From assembly GCF_001665605.1 (NCBI RefSeq), contig NZ_LZSV01000035.1, forward strand, positions 310,001 to 374,000: a DNA stretch of 64,000 bases, read 5' to 3'. The position numbers and the translations under genes are program-made. Source of the stretch: Mycobacterium sp. 852014-50255_SCH5639931. GTDB taxonomy: Bacteria > Actinomycetota > Actinomycetes > Mycobacteriales > Mycobacteriaceae. Of the stretch, positions 18,201 to 25,679 are shown in pieces; the stretch's first letter is position 1; every line of letters begins with the position of its first letter. The notes below the pieces were generated by a model. The model made no database searches and had not been told where the DNA came from. It saw only the letters and a program-made list of their open reading frames with translations.

Positions 18201-18910
18201 CGGCTGACCAGGTCGTCGGCGGCCAGCCGCAACCGGGCGTCGCGCAGGTCGGCCTGGATGGTCTGGGCGCGACGGGCCACCTCGGCCTGGCGGCCCAGCG
18301 GTTTGAGCTGGCGGCGCAGCTCGGTGGTCAGGTCGGTGAGCCGGGCCAGGTTCGCCGACATCGCGTCCAGTTTGCGGAGGGCCTTCTCCTTGCGCTTGCG
18401 GTGCTTGAGCACGCCGGCGGCCTCTTCGATGAAAGCGCGCCGGTCCTCGGGCCGCGACTGCAGGATCTCGTCGAGCTTGCCCTGCCCCACGATGACGTGC
18501 ATCTCGCGGCCGATCCCGGAGTCGCTCAGCAGTTCTTGCACATCCATCAAACGGCAACTGGCGCCGTTGATTTCGTATTCGCTGGCGCCATCACGAAACA
18601 TGCGGCGGGTGATCGACACCTCGGAGTATTCGATCGGCAGCGCGTTGTCGGAGTTGTCGATCGTGACCGTGACTTCGGCGCGGCCCAGCGGGGCCCGCGA
18701 CGAGGTGCCGGCGAAGATGACGTCTTCCATCTTGCCGCCGCGCAGGGTCTTTGCTCCCTGCTCCCCCATCACCCAGGCCAGGGCGTCGACGACGTTGGAT
18801 TTGCCGGAACCGTTGGGCCCGACGACCGCGGTGATGCCCGGCTCGAAACGCAGAGTCGTCGGCGATGCGAAGGACTTGAAGCCCTTCAGCGTCAGACTCT
18901 TGAGGTACAC
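15293..18910 (-). CDS. smc: Chromosome segregation protein SMC
   Basis: A 1205-residue SMC ATPase that organises and compacts the chromosome with ScpA/ScpB. Seen: N-terminal Walker A GPNGSGKSN at residues 32-40, a long coiled coil rich in Glu/Arg/Ala, a central hinge (about 510-670) and a C-terminal half with signature LLSGGEKALTA and Walker B FYIMDEVEAALD. GTG start; length fits the family. Transcription probably begins at or very near the start codon (see the -10 element at 18919). acyP lies upstream on the same strand, separated by 179 bases that contain several short inverted repeats. Confidence 0.96.
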   Translation of the reverse strand: MYLKSLTLKGFKSFASPTTLRFEPGITAVVGPNGSGKSNVVDALAWVMGEQGAKTLRGGKMEDVIFAGTSSRAPLGRAEVTVTIDNSDNALPIEYSEVSITRRMFRDGASEYEINGASCRLMDVQELLSDSGIGREMHVIVGQGKLDEILQSRPEDRRAFIEEAAGVLKHRKRKEKALRKLDAMSANLARLTDLTTELRRQLKPLGRQAEVARRAQTIQADLRDARLRLAADDLVSRQVQRDAIFEAEAAIRREHDEAAARLAVASEELTAHEAAVAELSVRAESVQHTWFGLSALAERVAATVRIASERAHHLDVEPAPPSDNDPRKPEELEAEAERVAVAEQQLLAELAETRTRLDAARAELGEREREAAEADRAHLAAVRAEADRREGLARLAGQVETMRARVESIDDSVARLSERIEQAAARAQQSKAEFETVQGRVGELDQGEVGLDEHHERTVAALRLADARVVELQSAERDAERRVASLRARIDALSVGLERKDGAAWLTENHSQAGLFGPIAKLVKVRSGYEAALAAVLGSAADALAAESFGAARSAVAALKQADGGRAALVLGDWPADHPAARDALPGTAWWALDLIEAPARLRGAITAMLSGVAVVDDLDQALELVAARPQLRAVTLDGDLVGAGWVSGGSDRKLSTLEVASEIDKAGSELAAAESQVAQLTAALSGALTEQAARQDSAEQALAALNESDTAISAMYEQLGRLGQEARSTEDEWSRLLRQREELESGRAQTLEEVTELENRLRNAQETQHVDADRPDHAEVRRRIAAAAEAARSAEVEARLAVRTAEERANAVRGRADSLRRAAAAEREARLRAQQAREARLRAAAVAAAVADAGRLLAQRLDWVVAAASKIRDALAAERQERATAMAAVREEVNALSARVATLTDSLHRDEVANAQAAMRIEQLEQMVLEQFGMAPPDLIAEYGPEVALPPTELEMAEFEQARERGEQVVAPAPMPYDRATQERRAKRAERELAELGRVNPLALEEFAALEERYNFLSTQLEDVKAARKDLLDVVADVDARILQVFSDAFVDVEREFREVFTVLFPGGEGRLRLTDPDDMLTTGIEVEARPPGKKITRLSLLSGGEKALTAVAMLVAIFRARPSPFYIMDEVEAALDDTNLRRLISLFELLRARSQLIIITHQKPTMEVADALYGVTMQGDGITAVISQRMRGQQVEQLVSQSS

Positions 18911-18918
18911 GGCGAGCC

Positions 18919-18924
18919 AGACTA
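18919..18924 (-). promoter_or_regulatory. Possible -10 for smc (leaderless)
   Basis: TAGTCT on the minus strand sits 8 bases upstream of the smc GTG, the spacing expected for a leaderless transcript. No clear -35. Confidence 0.35.
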
Positions 18925-19058
18925 CCGCTCAAATCGCCCGTGCCGCCCTCACCGAGGGGTGTCGCCTGGGTCGAAATACGGCCGCTGAACACAGTCGACG
19001 CACTGGCCACAGTGACCACATCAGTCACGGGAACAGACGCGATGCCGGGCGCTGAAAG

Positions 19059-19080
19059 GTGATAGCGCCGGCGGTATCAC
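19059..19080 (-). terminator. Near-perfect palindrome downstream of acyP
   Basis: GTGATA (19059-19064) pairs with TATCAC (19075-19080), and the 10 bases between are themselves a palindrome except at their ends, so 20 of 22 positions are symmetric. It begins 10 bases after the acyP stop on the minus strand, the right place for a terminator. CACTG/CAGTG (19001-19014) and GTGAC/GTCAC (19012-19028) repeats follow. Confidence 0.4.
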
Positions 19081-19089
19081 GTTCAGGCG

Positions 19090-19383
19090 TCAGCGCTCGA
19101 CGAAGCCTTCGTAACGTTCCTGCGGCTGCGACCAGTCGGCGACGACCTTCTCGACGCGGCCCGGCCTGGACGGCCACGACTCGCCGCCTTCCAGCAGCGC
19201 CAGCAGCTTCTCGCCGGCCTCGCGCGGCCCCTGAGCGACCACCAGGACGCGGCCGTCGGCCTGGTTGGCCGCGTAACCGGTCAGGCCCAGCTCGAGCGCC
19301 CGGCAGCGCGTCCACCAGCGAAAGCCGACGCCGTGGACCGTCCCGTGCACCCAGGCGGTGAGCCGGACGTCAGGATCCGACAT
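19090..19383 (-). CDS. acyP: Acylphosphatase
   Basis: A 97-residue acylphosphatase hydrolysing carboxyl-phosphate bonds. The family signature is complete: GTVHGVGFRWW with the phosphate-binding Arg22, and GYAANQADGRV with the catalytic Asn40. Its start overlaps the end of the OsmC gene by 14 bases, so the pair is cotranscribed. Cytosolic; no signal peptide. Confidence 0.94.
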   Translation of the reverse strand: MSDPDVRLTAWVHGTVHGVGFRWWTRCRALELGLTGYAANQADGRVLVVAQGPREAGEKLLALLEGGESWPSRPGRVEKVVADWSQPQERYEGFVER

Positions 19384-19783
19384 CGGCGACCTTGAAATTG
19401 ACCTGCGTACCGGCTTTCAGCGTGCGCCCCACGGTGCAGACCAGGTCGATCGCCCGATCGACCACCACCAGCAGCCGCTCCTTCTCCTCCGAGGAGAGTC
19501 CGGACAGGTCGAGCTCGAGCGTCTCTTCCAGGAGTGGATAGACCTCGTTTTCGCGGTCGGCGGCCCCGGACACCCTGACCACCGCTTTGTAGTCGTCGCC
19601 GAGCCGGCGGGCGAGCGGCTGGTCGCTGGACATCCCGCTGCACGCGCCGAGCGCGATCTTCAGCAGCTCACCGGGGGTGAACACGCCCTCGACGTCCTCC
19701 GAGCCGATGAGGACCTGCGCACCGCGCGAGCTGTATCCGGTGTAACGGCGCGATCCCGTGCGCTCCACCCAGAGTTCGGTCAT
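19370..19783 (-). CDS. OsmC/Ohr-family protein
   Basis: A 137-residue OsmC-like protein (Rv2923c-type). Both conserved cysteines of the peroxidase members are present: LGACSGMSSD in the first long helix and LVCTVGRTL in the second. Members reduce organic hydroperoxides using a redox-active Cys pair; which peroxide is used here is unknown. ATG start at 19783; divergent from the PIG-L gene with 53 bases between. Confidence 0.85.
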   Translation of the reverse strand: MTELWVERTGSRRYTGYSSRGAQVLIGSEDVEGVFTPGELLKIALGACSGMSSDQPLARRLGDDYKAVVRVSGAADRENEVYPLLEETLELDLSGLSSEEKERLLVVVDRAIDLVCTVGRTLKAGTQVNFKVADVGS

Positions 19784-19836
19784 GCCCTACTTTTTACCGG
19801 GCGTGCTTTCACCGCGCCCTGGGCATACTGCGTTTC

Positions 19837-20613
19837 ATGGCCACCGTGGTCGCCTTCCACGCACATCCCGACGACGAGGTGATCCTCACCGGAGGGACGC
19901 TCGCACGTGCGGCGGCAGGCGGGCATCGCGTGGTCGTCGTCACCGCAACCGACGGGCGCGTGCACAACGAGGAAAGCGGTTTTCGGCTGGACGAATTGCG
20001 TTCGAGCGCCGACATTTTGGGAGCGCGGCGGGTTGAGTGCCTTGGCTATGCCGATAGCGGATATGGCCCGGTGTTCTACCCGGATCCGCCGGGGCGGGTC
20101 CGCTTCGGGCGAGCAAACGTCGAGGAGGCGGCGCAGCGGCTCGCGGCAATACTCAGCGAGGAAGACGCGGACCTCCTGCTCAGCTATCAGCCCAACGGCG
20201 GCTACGGCCACCGGGATCATGTCCAGGTGCATCACGTTGGCAAGCGGGGCGCCGAACTCGCGGCGACCCCGCGAGTGCTGGAGGCGACTATGCCGCGCGA
20301 ATTACTTGTGCGCGTCGGCCATCTCGCCAGTCTGCTGCGGCTGCCGGCGCCCTACGAGCCGCACATCGCCCGCACCGCGTACGCGCCGCGGGCGAGCATC
20401 ACCCACCGCATCGACGTCTTCGGATTCGCGCGCCAGAAGCGAGACGCGTTCGCCGCCCACCGCTCACAGATCGGTGACTCCGGCGTGGCCGCCCGCATGT
20501 ACGGGGTCCTGCTTCGACTGCCACCTCAGGCGTTCGGCCTGCTGTTTCCCCGCGAGTGGTTCGTCGACCCGGCCCTGCCCACGGGGTCCGCGCGCCGGGA
20601 CATCTTCGATTGA
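19837..20613 (+). CDS. PIG-L family de-N-acetylase
   Basis: A 258-residue zinc-dependent deacetylase of the LmbE/PIG-L family, related to MshB and Mca of mycothiol metabolism. Seen: AHPDDEV (about residues 9-15) giving two zinc ligands and the catalytic Asp, and GYGHRDHVQVH (around residue 128) giving the third zinc His. The substrate is probably an N-acetylglucosaminyl compound but cannot be named. A CATACT element lies 7 bases before the ATG, suggesting a leaderless message. In M. tuberculosis the OsmC and fpg genes adjoin, so this gene is an insertion or a local loss elsewhere. Confidence 0.85.
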   Translation: MATVVAFHAHPDDEVILTGGTLARAAAGGHRVVVVTATDGRVHNEESGFRLDELRSSADILGARRVECLGYADSGYGPVFYPDPPGRVRFGRANVEEAAQRLAAILSEEDADLLLSYQPNGGYGHRDHVQVHHVGKRGAELAATPRVLEATMPRELLVRVGHLASLLRLPAPYEPHIARTAYAPRASITHRIDVFGFARQKRDAFAAHRSQIGDSGVAARMYGVLLRLPPQAFGLLFPREWFVDPALPTGSARRDIFD

Positions 20614-20677
20614 TCCGCCGTCGGCCCGCTCGGCGTGCCGCCGCCGTGGGTGAACACCCAAAGCCCCACGCGCACAA

Positions 20678-21538
20678 TCAAAGCCGCGGCCTCGGCTGAC
20701 ATCTCGGGCAGTAGAACGACGACCGGTTCATGAACTTCTCCCGGCGCATCACCGCGCCGCAGCGCCGGCAGCTCTGCCCCTCGCGGCCATAGGCGTCCAG
20801 CGACCGGTCGAAATAGCCCGATTCGCCGTTGACGTTGATATACAGCGAGTCGAACGACGTCCCGCCTTGCGCCAGCGCGTCGCGCATCACGTCGGCCGCG
20901 GCGTCTAGGACGGCGGCCAGCTGGCGGCGGCTCAACCCGGCGGCGATCCGGGCGCCGTTGACCTTGGCCCGCCACAGCGCCTCGTCGGCATAGATGTTGC
21001 CGATGCCCGAAACCACCGTTTGGTCGAGGAGCTGCCGCTTGATCTCGGAATGCTTGCGCCGCAGGACATTAACGACAGCATCGCGGTCGAAGAGCGGGTC
21101 CAGCGGGTCGCGGGCGAGGTGCGCGACGGGGACCGGGACGATGCTGCCGTCCACGCTCACCAGATCGGCAAGCATCCACCCGCCGAAGGTGCGCTGGTCG
21201 GCGAAGCTCAGCACTGTTCCGTCGTCGAGCAGCGCGGAGATGCGGACGTGGTCGGCGCGCGGCACTTCCCCCAGCAGCATCTGGCCGCTCATGCCGAGGT
21301 GCACGACGAGCGCGGTGTCCGGTTGGTCCGGACCGTCGAGCAGCAGCCAGAGGTACTTGCCGCGCCGATCGGTGCCGGTGATCCGGGCGTCGAGCAGCCG
21401 GGCGGTGAGGTCGGCAGGCCCGGCCTCGTGCCGGCGCACCGCGCGCGGGTGGTGCACTCGGACGGCGGTGATGGTCCTGCCCACGACGCGGGCCTGCAAG
21501 CCGCGGCGGACCACCTCGACTTCGGGCAGTTCGGGCAT
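20678..21538 (-). CDS. fpg: Formamidopyrimidine-DNA glycosylase
   Basis: A 286-residue bifunctional glycosylase/lyase (MutM) that removes 8-oxoguanine and ring-opened purines. Seen: the processed N-terminus PELPEVE with catalytic Pro2 and Glu3, a helix-two-turn-helix region (NIYADEALWRAKVN), and the C-terminal zinc finger with CRRCG and CPRCQ. Its start codon abuts the rnc stop codon. With MutT1 (about 28 kb away here) it forms part of the oxidised-guanine defence. Confidence 0.95.
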   Translation of the reverse strand: MPELPEVEVVRRGLQARVVGRTITAVRVHHPRAVRRHEAGPADLTARLLDARITGTDRRGKYLWLLLDGPDQPDTALVVHLGMSGQMLLGEVPRADHVRISALLDDGTVLSFADQRTFGGWMLADLVSVDGSIVPVPVAHLARDPLDPLFDRDAVVNVLRRKHSEIKRQLLDQTVVSGIGNIYADEALWRAKVNGARIAAGLSRRQLAAVLDAAADVMRDALAQGGTSFDSLYINVNGESGYFDRSLDAYGREGQSCRRCGAVMRREKFMNRSSFYCPRCQPRPRL

Positions 21539-22249
21539 CTAATTCCCGGGAACCGCCGTGTCCAGCACTTCCAGCGCTTTCCAGGTGGCCGCCGCGGCCT
21601 TCTGCTCGGCTTCCTTCTTGGAGCGCCCCACGCCAGAGCCGTATTCGGTGTCCATCACGACGACGACGGCGGTGAATTCCTTGTCGTGGTCCGGGCCGGT
21701 GGAGGTGACGACGTAGGACGGCGCGCCCATGCCCCGCGCCGCGGTCAGCTCCTGCAGGCTGGTCTTCCAGTCCAGCCCGGCGCCCAGGGTCGGGGCCGCG
21801 TCCAGCAGCGCGCCGAACAATCGCAGGATCACCTCGCGGGCCGTGTCGATTCCGTGCTGCAGGTAGATGGCGCCCAGCAGCGATTCCATGCCGTCGGCCA
21901 GGATGCTCGACTTGTCGGCGCCGCCGGTGTTGGCTTCCCCGCGCCCGAGGTAGAGGTGCACGCCCAGGCCGTCCGCGGACAGCTTGCGCGCAACGTCGGC
22001 CAGCGCCTGAGTGTTGACGACGCTGGCCCGAAGCTTGGCCAGGTCGCCTTCAGAACGGTCGGGATGGCGGTGGTAGAGCTCGTCGGTGATGGTCAGGCCG
22101 AGTACGGCGTCGCCGAGGAATTCCAGCCGTTCGTTGGTCGGCAGCCCGCCGTGCTCGTAGGCGTAGCTGCGGTGCGTCAACGCCAGCGAGAGCAGCTCGT
22201 CAGGCAGCTCGACCCCGAGGGCATCGAGCAGGTCTTGCCGTGACGTCAC
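21539..22249 (-). CDS. rnc: Ribonuclease III
   Basis: A 236-residue double-stranded RNA endonuclease that processes rRNA precursors and structured mRNAs. The catalytic signature NERLEFLGDAVLGL lies near residues 39-52; a second acidic cluster follows (ADGMESLLGAIY) and the C-terminal third is a dsRNA-binding domain (DWKTSLQELTAARG to KEAEQKAAAATWKAL). GTG start overlapping the upstream DUF177 stop by 4 bases (GTGA). Confidence 0.95.
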   Translation of the reverse strand: MTSRQDLLDALGVELPDELLSLALTHRSYAYEHGGLPTNERLEFLGDAVLGLTITDELYHRHPDRSEGDLAKLRASVVNTQALADVARKLSADGLGVHLYLGRGEANTGGADKSSILADGMESLLGAIYLQHGIDTAREVILRLFGALLDAAPTLGAGLDWKTSLQELTAARGMGAPSYVVTSTGPDHDKEFTAVVVVMDTEYGSGVGRSKKEAEQKAAAATWKALEVLDTAVPGN

Positions 22250-22830
22250 TGCTCACCCCGCGCCGCGTCGGCCTCGGGAAACATGCCCGCCAGCTTGGAC
22301 CACCGCGGGTCGATGGTGTCGTGGTGATGGTCCGGCTCGGCCGCGAGGGCAACGCCGCATTCGGGGCACAGCCCCGGGCAATCGGGCGTGCACACCGGCG
22401 AGAACGGCAGCTCCAGTCCCACGGCGTCGACGATCGACTGCTCGAGGTCGATGATGTCGTCGACGATGTGCCCGACCTCGTCCTCCTCGGTGGTCGCCTC
22501 GGTCGTGCTGTCGGGGTAGGCGAACAGTTCGGTCAACCGGATCTGCACGTGACCCTTGACCGGGGTCAGGCACCGGGAGCATTCGCCGGCGGTGGGCGCG
22601 TCCACCGTCCCCGTCACCAATACGCCCTCGGAGACCGACTGAACTTGCAGGTCGAGCTCCAACGGAGCGCCCGCCTCGATCGCGATCATGTCCAGCCCGA
22701 TGCGCGACGGGGTGGGCACGGTCTTCCGCAGGGTCACCATCGCCCCGGGACGCCGCCCGAGCCGGGCGATGTCAATCGTCATCGGCGAGCTCAGATGGCG
22801 CCGCGAGGTGGTGCTGTGCTGCCGCGTCAT
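22246..22830 (-). CDS. DUF177 (YceD-type) protein
   Basis: A 194-residue member of the YceD/DUF177 family, usually linked to rpmF and rRNA or ribosome assembly. Seen: GECSRCLTPV, and a CTPDCPGLCPECG cluster in the C-terminal third that could bind zinc. ATG at 22830 is chosen with AGGA upstream; the frame is open to 23019 but that part is antisense to the sepIVA end and has no family similarity. The order here is sepIVA, DUF177, rnc, fpg, all on the minus strand; rpmF is not adjacent. Confidence 0.82.
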   Translation of the reverse strand: MTRQHSTTSRRHLSSPMTIDIARLGRRPGAMVTLRKTVPTPSRIGLDMIAIEAGAPLELDLQVQSVSEGVLVTGTVDAPTAGECSRCLTPVKGHVQIRLTELFAYPDSTTEATTEEDEVGHIVDDIIDLEQSIVDAVGLELPFSPVCTPDCPGLCPECGVALAAEPDHHHDTIDPRWSKLAGMFPEADAARGEQ

Positions 22831-22889
22831 ATCAGAAATCCTACGGCGCGAACCGCACAATTCCAGGGCGCGGCCGCCCGGTTGACGCG

Positions 22890-23627
22890 CTAGCGCACCG
22901 CGTAGTCGTGCGTACCGGCCGCCGTCCGGAGTTGGTGACGGCCGCGCCCGACTGAGCGCAGGGTGCCGTTGAGGAATTCCTCGAACTCGGCGAGCTTGTT
23001 GTCGACGTAGATGTCGCACTCACCGCGCAGCCGGTCGGCCTCGGCATGCGCCGAGTCGATGAGACGCGTGGCCTCGGCGTTCGCCGCCTCCACCACGCTG
23101 TTCTGGGACACCAGGCGCTGCTGCTCCTTGATGCCCTCCTGGACGGCCTTCTCGTACGAGATGTTGCCGTTCTCGAGCAGCCGGTCGGCCTCGGCCTGCG
23201 CGCGGCCGACGCTGGCCTCGTACTCCCGTTTGGCCGCCGTGGCGATGCGCATCGACTCCTCGCGGGCCTCGCCGACCATCCGCTCGCTGTGCTGGCGAGC
23301 CTCGCTCACCATGCGGTCGGCCTGCGCTTTTGCGTCCGACAGCAGCCGGTCGGCCTCCGCACGGGCATGGTTGAGCATCGAATCCGACTCGGTGGTCGCC
23401 GAGGAAACCATGGATTCGGCGTGCGACTTGGCGTCCTGCAGCATCGAGTCGCGCGCGTCGAGCACATCCTGCGCGTCGTCCAGCTCGCCGGGGATCGCAT
23501 CCTTGATGTCGTCGATCAGTTCCAGCACGTCACCGCGAGGCACCACGCAGCCGGCCGTCATCGGAACGCCGCGTGCTTCTTCAACGATGGCGCTCAATTC
23601 GTCGAGCGCTTCAAAGACTCTGTACAC
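22890..23627 (-). CDS. sepIVA: SepIVA, DivIVA-domain septation protein
   Basis: A 245-residue coiled-coil protein of the DivIVA type (Rv2927c), essential for division and growth-site control in mycobacteria. An N-terminal YRVFEALDEL segment precedes a long heptad region with many HAEADRL-like repeats (about 60-220). The second of two in-frame GTG codons (23627) is preferred: GGAGG is 8 bases upstream of it but only 2 upstream of the first (23633), and this gives the family's usual N-terminus. In M. tuberculosis the PDIM lipid locus lies just upstream; here only 330 bases separate it from the divergent permease gene. Confidence 0.9.
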   Translation of the reverse strand: MYRVFEALDELSAIVEEARGVPMTAGCVVPRGDVLELIDDIKDAIPGELDDAQDVLDARDSMLQDAKSHAESMVSSATTESDSMLNHARAEADRLLSDAKAQADRMVSEARQHSERMVGEAREESMRIATAAKREYEASVGRAQAEADRLLENGNISYEKAVQEGIKEQQRLVSQNSVVEAANAEATRLIDSAHAEADRLRGECDIYVDNKLAEFEEFLNGTLRSVGRGRHQLRTAAGTHDYAVR

Positions 23628-23891
23628 GGCCACATCCTCCTGGCGTCTGCAAAAACCCTGTTGTTACCAGTGTGCCTGGTGTTGCCTTTGTGACAGTGGT
23701 GGCGAGGCCGGTGTGTCGGACATTTGACCGCGACAACGACGCGAAACGCCGCCGAAAACCGGCTGCGGCCTCGCCGTCATCAGTGAAATGCATCGAAACG
23801 CCCGTCCGCGCCACCAAGGCTGGTTGCACCTGTTGCGGCCATTCTAGGGATCGCGGCGGCTCCAGGCGCTGGCCAGCGCACTTTGCAGCGG

Positions 23892-23918
23892 TTGACCTAT
23901 ACCCCCATGGGGTATAAG
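23892..23918 (+). promoter_or_regulatory. Promoter of the UPF0718 permease gene
   Basis: TTGACC (23892-23897) and TATAAG (23913-23918) are good -35 and -10 sequences but only 15 bases apart, so the promoter is probably weak without activation or remodelling. The operator at 23898-23916 fills the whole spacer and part of the -10. Confidence 0.5.
23898..23916. promoter_or_regulatory. CsoR-type operator
   Basis: TATACCCCCATGGGGTATA is an exact inverted repeat: 8-base arms TATACCCC and GGGGTATA around CAT. It matches the form of operators of the CsoR/FrmR/CstR family (AT-rich ends, C-run, G-run), whose repressors sense copper, other metals, formaldehyde or persulfides. Its position over the permease promoter implies repression released by an inducer. 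No CsoR gene is in the window. Confidence 0.6.
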
Positions 23919-23957
23919 TTTGGGGCCCAGCCCATCGAAGGGGAAGGATTAGAACTC

Positions 23958-25124
23958 GTGCTAGCAGCGGTCGGACACGCCTTGGCGGTGGCGGGATCGA
24001 TGACGTGGGAAATCCTGTGGGCGCTGATCTTGGGGTTTGCCCTGTCGGCGGTGGTGCAGGCGGTGGTGCGGCGCTCCACCATCGTGGCGCTGCTGGGCGA
24101 CGACCGGCCGCGCACCTTGGCGCTGGCCGCCGGCCTCGGTGCGGCGTCGTCGTCGTGCTCGTACGCCGCGGTCGCGTTGGCCCGATCACTCTTCCGCAAG
24201 GGCGCCAGCTTCACCGCCGCCATGGCATTCGAGATCGGCTCTACCAACCTGGTGGTGGAACTGGGCATCATCCTGGCCCTGCTGATGGGCTGGCAGTTCA
24301 CCGCCGCGGAATTCGTCGGCGGCCCGCTGATGATCGTGGTGCTCGCCGTGTTGTTCCGGTTGTTCGTGCGATCTCGGCTTATCGATGCCGCCCGTGAGCA
24401 GGCCGACCGCGGAATCGCCGGCTCGATGGAAGGCCATGCGGCCATGGACATGTCCATCAAGAAGCAGGGCTCGTTCGCTCAGCGCCTCTTCTCCGCGGAG
24501 GGCTTCACTTCCGTTGCCCATGTGTTCGTGATGGAGTGGCTGGCGATCCTGCGTGACCTCGTCCTGGGCTTGTTGATCGCGGGGGCCATCGCGGCGTGGG
24601 TGCCCGAAAAGTTTTGGCAGGTCTTCTTTTTGGCCGACCACCCGGGCTGGTCGACGATATGGGGTCCGATCGTCGGACCAATCGTGGCGATCGTGTCCTT
24701 CGTGTGCTCGATCGGCAATGTGCCGTTGGCCGCGGTGCTGTGGAACGGGGGCATCAGTTTCGGCGGTGTCATCGCGTTCATTTACGCCGACCTGCTGATC
24801 CTGCCGATCCTCAACATCTACCGCAAGTACTACGGCACCAGGATGATGCTGACGCTGCTGGGCACGTTCTACGCCGCCATGGTCGCCGCCGGCTATCTGG
24901 TCGAATTGTTCTTCGGCGCAGCGAGTCTCATTCCGAAGCAGCGCAACGCCACGGTCATGGAAGCGACGATTTCGTGGAACTACACGACCTGGCTCAACAT
25001 CGCCTTCCTTGCCGTCGCGGCCATACTGGTGGTCCGGTTTGTCGCGACGGGCGGAGTTCCGATGGCGCGGATGATGGGCGGCTCCCCCGAAGGTGGCCAC
25101 GACCACGATCACGAGTGCCACTAG
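23958..25124 (+). CDS. UPF0718 (COG0701) permease with His-rich tail
   Basis: A 388-residue polytopic membrane protein (Rv2963-type). About eight to ten helices are visible. Two conserved signature segments carry cysteines: SSSCSYAAVAL and FVCSIGNVPLAAVLW. The C-terminus ends GGHDHDHECH, a likely metal-binding tail. A known relative is ArsP, an exporter of organoarsenicals; the substrate here is unknown but metal or metalloid export fits the operator. GTG at 23958 has AAGGA 9 bases upstream; upstream in-frame ATGs at 23883 and 23907 fall in the promoter or operator, so they are rejected. Confidence 0.82.
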   Translation: MLAAVGHALAVAGSMTWEILWALILGFALSAVVQAVVRRSTIVALLGDDRPRTLALAAGLGAASSSCSYAAVALARSLFRKGASFTAAMAFEIGSTNLVVELGIILALLMGWQFTAAEFVGGPLMIVVLAVLFRLFVRSRLIDAAREQADRGIAGSMEGHAAMDMSIKKQGSFAQRLFSAEGFTSVAHVFVMEWLAILRDLVLGLLIAGAIAAWVPEKFWQVFFLADHPGWSTIWGPIVGPIVAIVSFVCSIGNVPLAAVLWNGGISFGGVIAFIYADLLILPILNIYRKYYGTRMMLTLLGTFYAAMVAAGYLVELFFGAASLIPKQRNATVMEATISWNYTTWLNIAFLAVAAILVVRFVATGGVPMARMMGGSPEGGHDHDHECH

Positions 25125-25131
25125 CTGGCGG

Positions 25132-25162
25132 CGCAAATCCTCTGCGCGAGTGCGCGTTTGCG
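25132..25162. terminator. Hairpin between convergent permease and coaD genes
   Basis: CGCAAA (25132-25137) pairs with TTTGCG (25157-25162), and an inner GCGC-gagt-GCGC extends the structure. It lies in the 48-base gap between two convergent stop codons, as a bidirectional terminator would. Bulged stem, so only moderate support. Confidence 0.3.
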
Positions 25163-25172
25163 GTGCAGCGCT

Positions 25173-25655
25173 TCAGGAGCGGCCGGCAAGCTTTTCGCGC
25201 AGGCGGCGATTGACCGGTTCGGGCAGTAGTTCCGAGACGTCGCCGCCTAACAGCGCAACCTCTTTGGCCAAGGACGACGACACGAACGAATACCGCGGCG
25301 TCGTCGCGACGAAAAACGTGTCGACGCCGGCGATGTGCTTGTTCATCTGCGCCATCTGCAGCTCGTATTCGAAGTCGGTGCCGGTGCGCAGGCCCTTCAC
25401 GATCGCGGTCATCCCCTGTGACCTGACGAAGTCCACCACCAGGCCCTGGCCGGCCTCGACGCGCAGGTTGGGCAGATGTGTCGTCGACTCGTTGATCATC
25501 GCGATCCGCTCGTCGAGCTCGAACATGCCCTTCTTGGCGGGATTGGTCAGGATCGCCACCACCACCTCGTCGAACTGAGCCGCCGCCCGTTCGAAGACGT
25601 CGATGTGGCCCAACGTCACTGGATCAAACGACCCCGGGCATACCGCGCCACTCAT
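25173..25655 (-). CDS. coaD: Phosphopantetheine adenylyltransferase
   Basis: A 160-residue nucleotidyltransferase of coenzyme A synthesis, joining ATP and 4'-phosphopantetheine. The (H/T)xGH motif appears as TLGH (PGSFDPVTLGHIDV, residues 7-20) and the second signature as SFVSSSLAKEVA (about 127-138). Length is typical. It shares a transcript with rsmD, which lies 24 bases upstream. Confidence 0.96.
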   Translation of the reverse strand: MSGAVCPGSFDPVTLGHIDVFERAAAQFDEVVVAILTNPAKKGMFELDERIAMINESTTHLPNLRVEAGQGLVVDFVRSQGMTAIVKGLRTGTDFEYELQMAQMNKHIAGVDTFFVATTPRYSFVSSSLAKEVALLGGDVSELLPEPVNRRLREKLAGRS

Positions 25656-25679
25656 GACGAAAGACGGTACACGCCCGCC

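Noticed and set aside
23666..23680. ACCAG-N5-CTGGT inverted repeat upstream of sepIVA
   Set aside because: Five-base arms are expected by chance in this GC content; no matching promoter was found.
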